From Sinomonas humi (GTDB lineage Bacteria; Actinomycetota; Actinomycetes; Actinomycetales; Micrococcaceae), in contig NZ_JTDL01000109.1 in NCBI RefSeq assembly GCF_000802235.1, forward strand, positions 50,147 through 114,146: 64,000 nt of DNA, given 5' to 3'. Below the pieces are notes generated by a model. It was not told the DNA's origin, searched no databases, and saw nothing but the letters and a program-made list of their open reading frames with translations. How positions within the stretch are numbered: position 1 is the first letter of the stretch; each line of letters starts with the position of its first letter. The position numbers were made by a program, and so were the translations under genes. This document shows, piece after piece, positions 18,287 to 28,022 of the stretch.

Positions 18287-18559
18287 GATAGATGTCCCTT
18301 CCCCCTAGGAGACACGCGACCGTGCCCACCCATACTTTTCGCATCCGTGGCGGGAATCGGAAGTCGCCGAACCACGTAGGCAGAGTCATCATACGAGACC
18401 TACGTAGTGCGTGACTTACCCTGAAAACCAAACGCTACGGCACTGATACATACTTCACGAGCTACTGACGAGTTCGTGACAGGCTAAGATACGCGATCCG
18501 CCTCGGTGGTGATAACGTGCCGGATTGGATGGATCAGTTCAGTCCTAGGGGGGACATTG

Positions 18560-19153
18560 GTGCACGGTCACCCGCCAAAAGAGGACTCAGTCCCTGTCAT
18601 AAGCCTTCGCCGAGCACCTGGGGCAGGAGAAAGCTGGGACCGGCCAAAGGCCGTTGTCTACCTATGGGCAGCCGCTGAGCTGCTCTTCGTCACCAATCCT
18701 TGGCAACTGAGCTCGCGCCTTCGCACCGCCGTCCTAAAGGCGTTTGGGGCCGAAATCGAAGAGGGAGTGATCTTCCGCCCTCGAACCCGGGTCCGTTTCC
18801 CTTGGAAGCTCCATATTGGACGCGACTGTTGGATCGGCGAAGGCGTCTGGTTCCACAACCAAGACCACGTCTTTGTCGACCATGACGTCACACTCTCCCA
18901 GGAGACCTTCGTTACGACCGGCAGCCATGCGCATCGCCGCGACATGGCTCTCGTTACCAAACCGGTGCACATCGAAGCAGGAGCTTGGGTCACTTCGAGA
19001 TGCATCGTTCTCGGGGGAAGCCGGATCGGAAGGTCAGCTTTGATCACCCCGGGCACCGTTGTCGGCGGCGAGGTTCCGGCGAATACCATCTGGGGAAGCC
19101 AAAGCTCCCCGTCCGCCCTCGGTTACAGATTCGGACCGGCCTCCCAGACATGA
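18560..19153 (+). CDS. WcaF-type hexapeptide acetyltransferase
   Basis: About 197 residues with a left-handed beta-helix built from hexapeptide repeats (IGRDCWIGEGVWFHN, VTLSQETFVTTGSHAH, VHIEAGAWVTSRCIVLGG, IGRSALITPGTVVGG). The catalytic His is in TGSHAH. It resembles colanic-acid WcaF proteins, which O-acetylate a sugar of the repeat unit. GTG at 18560 has a strong AGGGGGGA a few bases upstream and was preferred over an upstream frame extension. First gene of the rightward arm; the stop overlaps the next start as ATGA. Confidence 0.87.
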   Translation: MHGHPPKEDSVPVISLRRAPGAGESWDRPKAVVYLWAAAELLFVTNPWQLSSRLRTAVLKAFGAEIEEGVIFRPRTRVRFPWKLHIGRDCWIGEGVWFHNQDHVFVDHDVTLSQETFVTTGSHAHRRDMALVTKPVHIEAGAWVTSRCIVLGGSRIGRSALITPGTVVGGEVPANTIWGSQSSPSALGYRFGPASQT

Positions 19154-20322
19154 GAGCGTCGAGCAATGCGCTGCGCATCGCGCACGTAGTTACACTTTTC
19201 AGCCCCGACGGCGCGTACGGCGGTCCTACCAGGGTTGCCGTCAATCAGGCCAAAGCGCTCATTGAGCGGGGGCACGAGGTAACGCTTCTGGGTGGCGCAA
19301 GAGGCTTTGAGGAGTTACCCGATACCTACCAGGGCGTCCCGTCCCGCCTTTTTCCCGTGGCACACCTCGTTCCAGGTTCTGGCTTTGCTGGCCTATTTTC
19401 AGCAGGCCTCGCCACTCATCTTGCCCGCCATGCTCGGGACTTCGACATCATCCACGTCCATCTGGCCCGGGACCTGGTAACCCTGCCCGCCACGTTGGTT
19501 GCCCGCCGCCAAGGAGTGCCTTTCGTAGCGCAGACCCACGGGATGATCGACCCGACATCAAGGCTGCTGGCACGCCCGCTGGACCGCTTCCTCACGCGTC
19601 CGCTCCTGAGTTCTGCGGATAAGGTCTTCTATCTCACCCCCCGCGAGGCGTCGGACCTGCGGAATGTAATGGGGAATCAGGAGATTCAGCTTCAACCACT
19701 TTCCAACGGGGTTCCGATCGCGGAAGGTGCCGCTTACCATCGCAGCCAAACAATCGATGTTCTCTTTCTGGCGAGGCTTCATTCACGGAAGAGACCGCTT
19801 CTCTTCCTCGAGGCCGCGCAGCTTCTGGCCACTCAGTTCCCTGACGTCACCTTCTCCATAGTGGGACCTGACGAAGGCGAGGAGAAATCCGTGAGGGAAC
19901 TCGCCAAGCGGCTGGATCCTCAGGGAGAGCGGATCCGCGTCGAGGGGCCGCTCCAGCCACACGAGACAGCAGAGCGGATCCGCCAGTCGCAGATCTACGT
20001 GCTGCCGTCGGAGAACGAGCCCTTCCCGATGAGCGTCTTGGAGGCAATGTCGCTCGGCCTCCCCGTCATCATCAGCGAGGACTGCGGCCTCAGCCCGGCA
20101 GTCCGCAAAGCGGACGCCGGCGCGGTTGTGGATGGCACGCCGGCCGCCGTAGCCGATGCGATGTCCGCTCTTCTCGGCGACCATGCTCGGCGCAGAGCCT
20201 GCGGCGAAAATGCTCGGAAGCTAGCGCTCGAGTCCTTCTCGATGGAGGCCGTTGCGGAAAGCCTCGAGAAGTTCTATCTCGCAACACGAGCCGTTGAGGA
20301 CAAGATGGGGAGCGTCGCATGA
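19150..20322 (+). CDS. GT4-type glycosyltransferase
   Basis: A 390-residue GT-B enzyme. The N-terminal domain has IAHVVTLFSPDGAYGGPTRV, a glycine-rich acceptor loop; the C-terminal domain has VLFLARLHSRKRPLLFLEA and the donor motif YVLPSENEPFPMSVLEAMSL with the two glutamates of the E-x7-E signature. It should transfer a sugar to a lipid-linked intermediate on the cytoplasmic face. It sits in an operon with overlaps on both sides. Donor and linkage cannot be read from sequence. Confidence 0.9.
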   Translation: MRASSNALRIAHVVTLFSPDGAYGGPTRVAVNQAKALIERGHEVTLLGGARGFEELPDTYQGVPSRLFPVAHLVPGSGFAGLFSAGLATHLARHARDFDIIHVHLARDLVTLPATLVARRQGVPFVAQTHGMIDPTSRLLARPLDRFLTRPLLSSADKVFYLTPREASDLRNVMGNQEIQLQPLSNGVPIAEGAAYHRSQTIDVLFLARLHSRKRPLLFLEAAQLLATQFPDVTFSIVGPDEGEEKSVRELAKRLDPQGERIRVEGPLQPHETAERIRQSQIYVLPSENEPFPMSVLEAMSLGLPVIISEDCGLSPAVRKADAGAVVDGTPAAVADAMSALLGDHARRRACGENARKLALESFSMEAVAESLEKFYLATRAVEDKMGSVA

Positions 20323-21623
20323 CGACTCAGGAATATCAGCGCGAGACCACAACGATGGGGCCCTCGTGTCCGGTCACGAAGGCGCCGGATATTCTCGCCT
20401 CCGTGCTCGTCGTTGGCCTCAATTACGCCCCTGAGCCCACCGGAAATGCTCCATACACCACCAAGCTTGCTGAGGGGCTCACAGGACTCGGACACCAAGT
20501 CGAAGTCTTTACTGGCTATCCGCACTATCCGCAGTGGCAGATTGCTGAAGGATATTCGGGCCTCTCGACCCGTCAAATCATCAACGGCGTCCCCGTCCAT
20601 CGCCTCCGCCATACGGTGCCAGCAGTTCCACGCACGCTGAACCGGCTGCTCATGGAGCTCACCTTCGGGCTACACGCGGCCCTCCGGCCGTGGGCAAAGC
20701 ATGATGTCGTGCTCGTCGTCAGCCCCGGCCTCTTCGCTTCTGCGTTCGCCGTTGCGAAGGCCCGGCTCAAGCGCATTCCCGTCGCGATCTGGATTCAGGA
20801 CCTCTACAGCCGCGGTCTGGAAGAAACCGGCGGAAGCGGAGCGATCACGAAGGCGATGAAGTGGGTGGAGTCCAGGATCCTGAAGTCCTGCACAGGGATA
20901 ACCGTCATCCATGGCCGCTTCCGTGACTATGTGGTCGAAGAACTCGAAGTGTCAGGCAAGAACGTGGACGTCATTCGGAACTGGACGCACATTCAACATA
21001 CTCCTGATTTCGATCGAGATGCGGTTCGCGCCCGTTTCGGCTGGTCGCCTGAAGAAACCATCGCACTCCATGCCGGCAACATGGGCGTGAAGCAGGGGCT
21101 TGAGAATGTCGTGGAAGCCGCTCGGCTCGCCGATGCCTTCGATAGTCGTGTCCGGTTTGTCCTCCTGGGTGACGGCAACCGGCGCGAGGCACTGCATGTG
21201 GCAGGGGACGGCATTAGATCCTTGTCCTTCATCAAGCCGCTCAGCGACCGAGAGTATTCCGAGGCACTACGAGCCGCCGATGTGCTGATCGTCAATGAAC
21301 GGCCTGAACTTCGCGAGATGAGCGTTCCGAGCAAGCTGACCTCATACTTCGCGACCGGACTACCTGTGGTCGCGGCAACAAATTCCGAAAGCGCGACGGC
21401 AGACGAGGTCAGAGCCTCCGGGGCCGGGATACTCGTTGACCCGCAGCGCCCTTCCGCGCTGCTGCGCGGAGTTGAAAGGCTTCGAAACAATGCGTCAGAG
21501 GCAGAGCGTCTTGGCCAAGCGGGTCCTGCCTACGCTTCGACAGTGCTCTCAGAGGCCGCAGCTATCGACGCCTATTCGCACTGGCTTGCCGATCTCAGCG
21601 GCGCGCGACGGCAACTGAACTAG
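20319..21623 (+). CDS. WcaI-type glycosyltransferase
   Basis: A 434-residue GT4 protein. After a ~28-residue hydrophilic leader it shows VLVVGLNYAPEPTGNAPYTT and FTGYPHYPQWQI, both typical of colanic-acid WcaI-like fucosyl- or related transferases. The C-terminal domain has ALHAGNMGVKQGLENVVEAA and VNERPELREMSVPSKLTSYF. With GDP-fucose made by gmd-fcl next door, fucose transfer is a reasonable guess, not shown. ATG at 20319 overlaps the previous stop; ATG at 20355 is another possible start. Confidence 0.88.
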   Translation: MTTQEYQRETTTMGPSCPVTKAPDILASVLVVGLNYAPEPTGNAPYTTKLAEGLTGLGHQVEVFTGYPHYPQWQIAEGYSGLSTRQIINGVPVHRLRHTVPAVPRTLNRLLMELTFGLHAALRPWAKHDVVLVVSPGLFASAFAVAKARLKRIPVAIWIQDLYSRGLEETGGSGAITKAMKWVESRILKSCTGITVIHGRFRDYVVEELEVSGKNVDVIRNWTHIQHTPDFDRDAVRARFGWSPEETIALHAGNMGVKQGLENVVEAARLADAFDSRVRFVLLGDGNRREALHVAGDGIRSLSFIKPLSDREYSEALRAADVLIVNERPELREMSVPSKLTSYFATGLPVVAATNSESATADEVRASGAGILVDPQRPSALLRGVERLRNNASEAERLGQAGPAYASTVLSEAAAIDAYSHWLADLSGARRQLN

Positions 21624-21641
21624 GTCTGCTTTGGGGGACGT

Positions 21642-23120
21642 ATGAGCATCACGCGTGACGAGGCCCGGCCTCGCCTGAGAGACTCGAGCCGCGTTCTGGC
21701 ATCCGCCCAAACGCGAATGCTGATCATCGATCTGCTGTGCATCACTTGGGCAACGGTCGGGGCGCAGATCGCCCGTTTCGGAAGCAACGACCAGTCACTG
21801 GATATCGGCGGCAATCAACGTGCGCCTTACACCCTTATCTCTGTGTTGTTGATCGTAACGTGGTGGATCGTCTTGGGAGCTGGTGGAACTCGGGAGGAAC
21901 GCCTTCTCGGCTACGGCCCAGAAGAGTACCGGCGGGTCATCACATCCACCCTGTGGCTTTTTGGCGCCGTCGCGATCGTCTCCTACGTATTCCAGCTTGA
22001 CACCGCTCGCGGCTATGTCGCTATCGCGCTTCCGCTTGGAATCATCAGTCTTCTCGCCGGCCGTTGGATTGTTCGAGCCACACTCGTGGCGAGTCGGCAC
22101 CAGGGACAAGGTCTCCAACGCGTGCTCTTGATCGGGGGGCCCCACACAACCCGCCACCTCCACCGACAGCTGAGCATGCATCCTGAAGCGGGCTATCTCC
22201 CGGTAGCCGCCCACATGCCGGAACACTCTGCACTGGAGTCAATCGAAACAGAATCTGGCTTCCTTCCCGTGGTCGGGCATGGGAAGGGAGTTGATGAAGT
22301 TCTCGAAGCCATCGATGCGTGCGATGCGACGGCCGTTGCAATTACGGCTGGCGCTGCGTTCGACCCGATGGTCCTCCGTCAGTTGGGCTGGCAACTGGCC
22401 GCTAGGAATATCGGGATGATCATGGCGCCCGCGCTTACCGATGTTGCAGGCCCGAGAATACGGACCCAACCGGTTGCAGGTCTACCGCTGATTCACGTCA
22501 CCACCCCGAGACTTGAAGGCTCGAAGCGCTTCATCAAACGCAGCTTCGACATCCTGACCTCAGCCGTGCTCCTACTTCTTCTGGCCGTGCCCATGGTGCT
22601 GGTGGCCCTCCTGGTCCGGATCGACAGCAAGGGCCCCGCGATATTTCGTCAGAAGCGAGTCGGACGCGCCGGTATCCCGTTCGAGATGTACAAGTTCAGG
22701 TCAATGGTCCTCGATGCAGAAGCAAGACTGGAGGCGCTTCAGCTGCACAACGAGGGAGCAGGCCTCCTCTTCAAGATGAAAGAGGACCCACGCATCACCC
22801 GCCTCGGCAAAGTGATCCGCAAACACTCCATCGACGAACTTCCACAGCTTCTGAACGTCCTTCGCGGTGAGATGAGCCTCGTCGGACCGCGACCTCCCCT
22901 TCCAACCGAAGTTGTCGGATACGACGACTTCGCTCACCGCCGTCTTCTCGTGAAGCCGGGGATCACAGGGCTGTGGCAGGTGTCCGGCCGCAGCAATCTG
23001 TCCTGGGAGGACGCACTGCGTCTCGACCTCTACTACGTCGAGAACTGGTCCCTAACGCAAGACTTGCTGATCTTGGCCCGGACAATCCGGGCCGTTACAA
23101 ATCGAGTAGGGGCATATTGA
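21642..23120 (+). CDS. Polyprenyl-phosphate sugar-phosphate transferase (WcaJ/WbaP type)
   Basis: A 492-residue initiating enzyme of the polyprenyl glycosylphosphotransferase family. Four transmembrane segments lie in the first ~150 residues, a nucleotide-binding-like soluble domain follows ([12 protein letters not shown]), then a fifth hydrophobic hairpin at ~295-320. The catalytic domain carries [16 protein letters not shown], the Asp-Glu-Leu-Pro motif ([12 protein letters not shown]), GPRPPLP and [16 protein letters not shown]. It loads the first sugar phosphate onto undecaprenyl phosphate. It starts 18 bp after the previous gene. Confidence 0.95.
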   Translation: MSITRDEARPRLRDSSRVLASAQTRMLIIDLLCITWATVGAQIARFGSNDQSLDIGGNQRAPYTLISVLLIVTWWIVLGAGGTREERLLGYGPEEYRRVITSTLWLFGAVAIVSYVFQLDTARGYVAIALPLGIISLLAGRWIVRATLVASRHQGQGLQRVLLIGGPHTTRHLHRQLSMHPEAGYLPVAAHMPEHSALESIETESGFLPVVGHGKGVDEVLEAIDACDATAVAITAGAAFDPMVLRQLGWQLAARNIGMIMAPALTDVAGPRIRTQPVAGLPLIHVTTPRLEGSKRFIKRSFDILTSAVLLLLLAVPMVLVALLVRIDSKGPAIFRQKRVGRAGIPFEMYKFRSMVLDAEARLEALQLHNEGAGLLFKMKEDPRITRLGKVIRKHSIDELPQLLNVLRGEMSLVGPRPPLPTEVVGYDDFAHRRLLVKPGITGLWQVSGRSNLSWEDALRLDLYYVENWSLTQDLLILARTIRAVTNRVGAY

Positions 23121-23190
23121 CGGACACCAGTGAGATTAGTTGGGACATTCGAGGCGGAATGCACGCCCTCCGCTCCGATCGAACTTACGG

Positions 23191-24690
23191 ATGCAGATAG
23201 TGACAAACATAACCAAGATCCAGCCAACCAAGAGAACAACCGCCCAGACTGGACTGGTAATGCTCCTGGGAGCCCCCATGCTACTCGTTCTCGGGACAGC
23301 CCTCGGCCTATCAAATGAACCGACCCTAAAGGGAATAGGTATAGCCATCGTGGGCCTCGCTGCGGGCCTCATGATCCTGCAGCTGGGTCGAGGACCAATC
23401 GATCCCTTAGGGCCGGCAGCATTCATTACCTATTCTCACATCCTCCTGTTTATCCTGAGACCAGCCTACGGATTCTTCTACCAAGACAATATCAATCTAT
23501 TTACCCAAACACCCTTTGACTCGAGTACGCTCTGGGCACAAGTAATCGCGGCGACAGGATACATCAGCCTTTCGATTGGCATTCGGCTTGGTTCGCGTAA
23601 GTACTTGGGCAGCGAACGAGCGCAGCCGCTGCTGTTCGAGCCAACGCGGGACCGTGCAATAATTCTGCCACTCTGGCTTACGGTAGGGCTAGGATTTGCC
23701 CTATACGTCGTCTATATTAGGCAAACAGGGTGGGGTAATTATTTGACAATTCTGAAAACAGGTCGAACTCTCGAATCAAGTCAGGCGCTTGAAAGTTCCT
23801 CCGCATACTTTTACGCTGGCTTGAGTGTCGCCACTGGGGCGCTTTTGCTCATATTCATGCTTGACCTTTATCGGAACAATCGGTTGGGAGCAACTCTCGC
23901 GTTGATGCTTGTCTTGCTTTGCTTAGTTCCATCATTTGCTTCCGGGTCGCGCTCAGTCTTCATCCCCACCCTCGCGGCGCTTGTGATTGTATTTCGATCA
24001 CGATTTCCTCGGGCATTCTCATTTCGTCGACTACTGATATGGTCACCTGCAGTATTCATCGTACTGTTCATTGCACCTAGGGTCTGGCGGGTTGGACTAG
24101 CCCAAGGAGGTTCGCTCTCTCAGTCTTTAGCCGACGCGTTCCTTCCCCAGAATTATCTGGACGGATTCCTAGGTGGGTACGACACTGCGATGCTGGACTC
24201 GTTCAGCCTGCAGGTCCAAGCCCAGAACTCCGGAATGATCGGGCACCAATACGGCAGTACCTATCTCAGCCTGCTCGTGGCCATCGTGCCCCGCACACTC
24301 TGGCCCAGTAAGCCGGTCACCGTTGATCAAGTGCTAAACGCGTACCTTTTTCCGGCTACAAACAGCCAGGGGATTGGATTCTCATTCGGCTTCTACAGCG
24401 AACCTTTTCTGAATTTTGGACCACTAGGCGTCGCGGTCGTATGCATAATATTCGGTTTTGCCCTAGAGAGACTATTCACGAAAGCAACTTCCTCCTCCGA
24501 CATTGTCCTCCGATACTCGGCAATAATGGCGTCAACCTATATGTTCACCCTCATGCGCGGAAGTATTTCGTTCGACAGCCAGCGTCTCTTGATAGCGATC
24601 ATCCCTGCCCTCATAGCTGTATGGATGGGCCGACGAATGTTCTCAACAGCCTCTAGATCGCACCCAATAAAAATTGGGGGAACAAGATGA
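23191..24690 (+). CDS. Wzy-type O-antigen/exopolysaccharide polymerase
   Basis: About 499 residues with 11-13 predicted membrane helices and a large extracytoplasmic loop in the second half (VVAIVPRTLWPSKP region), the usual layout of Wzy polymerases. The motif FLGGYDTAMLDSF and the PRTLWPSKP stretch recur in O-antigen polymerase/ligase-like proteins of Gram-positive exopolysaccharide loci. It would join repeat units outside the membrane. The start is uncertain: ATG 23191, GTG 23200 or TTG 23140 are in frame and none has a strong ribosome-binding site. Base use is clearly more AT-rich than the genes before it. Confidence 0.8.
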   Translation: MQIVTNITKIQPTKRTTAQTGLVMLLGAPMLLVLGTALGLSNEPTLKGIGIAIVGLAAGLMILQLGRGPIDPLGPAAFITYSHILLFILRPAYGFFYQDNINLFTQTPFDSSTLWAQVIAATGYISLSIGIRLGSRKYLGSERAQPLLFEPTRDRAIILPLWLTVGLGFALYVVYIRQTGWGNYLTILKTGRTLESSQALESSSAYFYAGLSVATGALLLIFMLDLYRNNRLGATLALMLVLLCLVPSFASGSRSVFIPTLAALVIVFRSRFPRAFSFRRLLIWSPAVFIVLFIAPRVWRVGLAQGGSLSQSLADAFLPQNYLDGFLGGYDTAMLDSFSLQVQAQNSGMIGHQYGSTYLSLLVAIVPRTLWPSKPVTVDQVLNAYLFPATNSQGIGFSFGFYSEPFLNFGPLGVAVVCIIFGFALERLFTKATSSSDIVLRYSAIMASTYMFTLMRGSISFDSQRLLIAIIPALIAVWMGRRMFSTASRSHPIKIGGTR

Positions 24691-25964
24691 AAATGAAGTC
24701 GCCTGACATAATCGTATGCAATCCCGGCACACATCCAGAAATGATGCACGTTGCGGCGGCACTCACGAACACCTTTAACCTAAAATATCTAACCAGTGCA
24801 AATCTAAGCCAGGACAGCATGGTTATGCGCACAGCTAGGCTGATAGCTAAACGGGTGCCTCAGTTTGACTCAGGCGCTAATCAGATCCTGCGCAGGAAGC
24901 TTCCACCGCAGCTTTCCAAACAGCACGTCGAGACATTTGCCCTAGGGCAGGAAGTCGCGTACCAGATTACCAAAAGAATACAACCCGAATGGTCAGTCGC
25001 ATTCCTTGAACGTAGAAATCGGAAGTTTGAGGCTAGGTCCGCGATCGCAGTCAGCCGCGCCAAGCCGTCTATCATATTTGGGCAATATACCGCAAGCTTT
25101 GAACCCTTCAGGTCAGCACCATCGGAATGCGTTCGGGTACTGAATTATCCAATTTCACATCATGAGTGGCTCATGGACGCCATGCGAAGCGAGGGCGCCC
25201 GAAATCCTCGTTGGGCCAGCATTCTCCAGGGCCACGACTTTTCCGCGGAAACACTCGCACGGTTGAACGCGGAGATATCTATGGCAGATTACATCATGGT
25301 CCCGAGCACCTTTGCGGCCAGTACGTTCGAAGCGGCAGGTATCAATCGATCTAAGCTCCAGATACTTCCACTCGGGTGCGACGTTCAGCACGACGATGCT
25401 GACGTCACTAACCCGCCTGCTCGATCGACTTCACTCAAAGTCCTTTACGCGGGTCAGGTAACGCAACGGAAGGGCATCGGATACTTAGCCGAAGCTATAG
25501 CTTCCATCCCCGAGGCATCATTAACAGTTATTGGGGAGTCATCCGCCAGGGCGTGTGCACTCCTGGAGCGATACCCACGGGTCACAATGCTGGCAAGCAT
25601 GCCACGCGAACAACTTTTGAACAATATGCGTGCGGCTGACGTCTTTGTCCTTCCAAGCTTGGCTGAAGGTTTCGGCCTCGTGGCCCTTGAAGCTATGAGC
25701 GTCGGATGCCCTGTGTTAGTTAGCGCAAATACATTCGGCTCAGACCTGATTGAGGACGGAGTCAACGGCTTTGTGCTGCCGTCAACCGATGCCGCCGATA
25801 TTGCCGTCCAACTGAAGCGAATCGCCGCTCATCCCGACATCTCGAAGGTACGGGCACGCGCCGCACTAACTGCCAAGGGCTACTCATGGGAAAGATATGA
25901 AAAACGAATTCGCGATTTTTCCATTAGCGTGATGGAGTCCAAGTCAGTGGGGCGCACCTCATGA
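24687..25964 (+). CDS. GT4-type glycosyltransferase, AT-rich
   Basis: A 425-residue GT-B protein. The C-terminal domain is clear: VLYAGQVTQRKGIGYLAEAI, the donor-binding E-x7-E region in LPSLAEGFGLVALEAMSVG, and NTFGSDLIEDGVNGFV. The N-terminal half is less conserved. It overlaps the polymerase stop as ATGA and the flippase start, so it is in the same operon and probably adds one sugar of the repeat unit. Codon use is AT-richer than the surrounding chromosome, as in its neighbours. Confidence 0.88.
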   Translation: MKMKSPDIIVCNPGTHPEMMHVAAALTNTFNLKYLTSANLSQDSMVMRTARLIAKRVPQFDSGANQILRRKLPPQLSKQHVETFALGQEVAYQITKRIQPEWSVAFLERRNRKFEARSAIAVSRAKPSIIFGQYTASFEPFRSAPSECVRVLNYPISHHEWLMDAMRSEGARNPRWASILQGHDFSAETLARLNAEISMADYIMVPSTFAASTFEAAGINRSKLQILPLGCDVQHDDADVTNPPARSTSLKVLYAGQVTQRKGIGYLAEAIASIPEASLTVIGESSARACALLERYPRVTMLASMPREQLLNNMRAADVFVLPSLAEGFGLVALEAMSVGCPVLVSANTFGSDLIEDGVNGFVLPSTDAADIAVQLKRIAAHPDISKVRARAALTAKGYSWERYEKRIRDFSISVMESKSVGRTS

Positions 25965-27238
25965 GACACCGTAGCGTTCCCCGGCTCTGGTTCAGGAGTG
26001 CCAACTTTAGTTGGCTGCGGGGACATGGACCCACCCTGATAATTGTCGCAGATGGTGCTTCCACTGCCCTTGCAAACGTCGTCGTTCTAATGCTTGCAGC
26101 GCGGATATTCCATGAATCAGAATTTGCAACCTATGCCCTACTTCAACTGATTGTCGTCACAGCGGTGATCGTGCAGCGGTCGTTCGTGCTCGCCCCGGGC
26201 TTGGCCGCGCAGAGACAGCATGGGCGTGGCGCATTTTCGCCGCGTCTCATTTTCCAGGTGTCCCTCCCCTCATCCCTGATCGTGGGGGGAGGCGTACTTT
26301 TGTCGACAGGACACGGATCCGCTGGTTTCCTACTTGCGGCTAGCACGGGTCTAGCCACTTTAGGTGCCCTGTCCATGGACGTTGCGCGATATTGCCTGCT
26401 CACTCTTGACAAGAGAGGGGCGATGCTGTCTATAAACTGTTTATGGAGCGCCACGCTCGTGACTAGCATCCTGATCGGCACACCGACCACTATATTCATT
26501 CTTTGCGCCTGGGGTGTCTCAGGACTATTCATCGCTGTCACCGCCACCTTGGCCTTGAGGGAGCGGTCGGAGAGATCGGTCCTCACTGTGAGTCAAATCT
26601 GGCACCTCGGCAAATGGTCGGGGCTTGATGCTGCGATGTCTGCGGCGGCAAACCTTCTTCCAATGCTCGCAGCAACGACTGCAGCCAATGGTGACTTGGT
26701 GGGAACTTACAGGCTCCTTCAGTCTACGCTTGGGCCCCTCAACATCATCAGCTCATCTCTCGTGACAATTTATAGCGTGGACGCTTGGAAATTTACCCAA
26801 GGCAAGAGCTTGCGATCACTGAATCGCAAAGTCCGACGATTCGGCTGGATCATGCTCGGCGGCAGCGCCGTCTATATCACCGTCGCTGAATTGATTGTCA
26901 TGTCGTTCTCACGGCATTCGGACCCGGACGCCGCAAGGGTATGTTGGATTGTTGCGGGGGTCGGATCTGTTGGTGCCCTAACTTCCTCATATACAGCAGG
27001 GGCTCTCGCTCTGGGAGCGCAAAAGAGCGGGGCTTTGCTGCGCGTGCTAATCATATTTTGGTCAATAACAATTTCTGCGCTCCCCTCATTGGGCTTCAAT
27101 CTCCCATGGAACGACCCCGTAGCTCCAGTGACAGTCTTCGCGACCATAACGGGCCTGATAGGGTGGATTCTCGCTTACAGACGTGCTCTTTCCAGAGCCT
27201 TTGGAAGTACATCCGCTCCCATTGCCTACTCGAAATGA
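25961..27238 (+). CDS. Wzx-type polysaccharide flippase
   Basis: A 425-residue membrane protein with about 12 hydrophobic segments in the arrangement of the MATE/MVF-like oligosaccharide exporter superfamily (LIIVADGASTALANVVVLML at the first helix; LLPMLAATTAANGDLVGTYR in the middle). Together with the polymerase and sugar-phosphate transferase it completes a Wzx/Wzy pathway and would flip the lipid-linked repeat unit across the membrane. It is the last gene of the rightward arm. Family assignment rests on topology and context more than on motifs. Confidence 0.75.
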   Translation: MRHRSVPRLWFRSANFSWLRGHGPTLIIVADGASTALANVVVLMLAARIFHESEFATYALLQLIVVTAVIVQRSFVLAPGLAAQRQHGRGAFSPRLIFQVSLPSSLIVGGGVLLSTGHGSAGFLLAASTGLATLGALSMDVARYCLLTLDKRGAMLSINCLWSATLVTSILIGTPTTIFILCAWGVSGLFIAVTATLALRERSERSVLTVSQIWHLGKWSGLDAAMSAAANLLPMLAATTAANGDLVGTYRLLQSTLGPLNIISSSLVTIYSVDAWKFTQGKSLRSLNRKVRRFGWIMLGGSAVYITVAELIVMSFSRHSDPDAARVCWIVAGVGSVGALTSSYTAGALALGAQKSGALLRVLIIFWSITISALPSLGFNLPWNDPVAPVTVFATITGLIGWILAYRRALSRAFGSTSAPIAYSK

Positions 27239-27611
27239 TCGGGACCTCCGCGTCCTAGATCTGGGCATAAATGAGGGATTGCATCTCCGCAGACTCCTCC
27301 AGCCAGGAGACCTCGGAGCTGATTCCTCAGCCTCCCTCTGAGGTGGAGCCGCTCCGAATAGATCATCGGCGGAGGATTGCCTTTTGCGGAGAGCTTCCGG
27401 TCGCGCTGGGAGGCGATCCACGGGACCTCGAAGTCTTTCTCCAAATGGCCCGCCGTCAAACGGGCGCCGCATAGTTGCGCTCCCCCCCTGGTCGGGGGCT
27501 TTGCTAGTTGCTTTGATTGCGGCTGAGTCCACCAGGGCGGATCATCGACCACGATCAGCGTCTCGCTGGCGCCACCCATGGCGAGCGGTCTGGGTCCCTC
27601 TGGTTGTCAAA
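27239..27611. other. Intergenic stretch, probably decayed coding DNA
   Basis: 373 bp between the flippase and the remnant region to the right. Several short frames cross it on both strands, none with a ribosome-binding site or recognisable family. The stretch may be part of a decayed gene that runs leftward from 28022. Confidence 0.4.
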
Positions 27612-27773
27612 TCATGACTTCTTGCAGACGCCGCGACCCGGGGACCACCCAAATAAAGCCCAATAACTACACTGAGGGACTGCCGGAGGATCCTTCGAAT
27701 TCCGATGGCCTTTTTTAAGATGAAAGTGGTTGGAGTGATCGCCAGAACGAATTTCGCTCGTCCAAGCTGCATG

Positions 27774-28022
27774 TCACCGATTCGATCCGTTGGATGAGAC
27801 CGGCAGAGTTGGCTCCAAAGCAGTCCTAGTAGGAGTCGTCGGTGATGAATATGTCGGAATTGGGCCTGCAGTCCCCTGGACGTCAGGGTGACCGTGCACA
27901 TAAGCGGCACCCACGAGCGCGATGTCGAGGGCGGCAAACAGCCCAACGCCGGCGACCACCCAGACGCGTCTGCCCTCTCTTGTTTCCGCTGCTTGCTTCA
28001 CCCGCGGACGCCCCGCAAGCAC
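27774..28022 (-). CDS. Short single-helix membrane protein, possibly a truncated remnant
   Basis: An 82-residue frame overlapping the end of the phosphatase gene by 25 bp. It has a basic start (RPRVKQAAETREGRR), one good transmembrane helix (VWVVAGVGLFAALDIALVGA, about residues 20-40) and a Pro/Thr-rich extracellular linker. That is the N-terminal layout of larger anchored proteins. The frame stays open for another ~53 codons after the TGA at 27774, down to 27612, with Trp-containing segments such as HAAWTSE. This suggests a gene broken by a nonsense change and later decay. It could also be a genuine short protein. Confidence 0.45.
   Translation of the reverse strand: MLAGRPRVKQAAETREGRRVWVVAGVGLFAALDIALVGAAYVHGHPDVQGTAGPIPTYSSPTTPTRTALEPTLPVSSNGSNR

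Noticed and set aside
18420..18505. Search for a sigma-70 promoter for the exopolysaccharide operon
   Set aside because: TAAGAT at 18485 resembles a -10, but no acceptable -35 lies at 16-18 bp, so no promoter is claimed.
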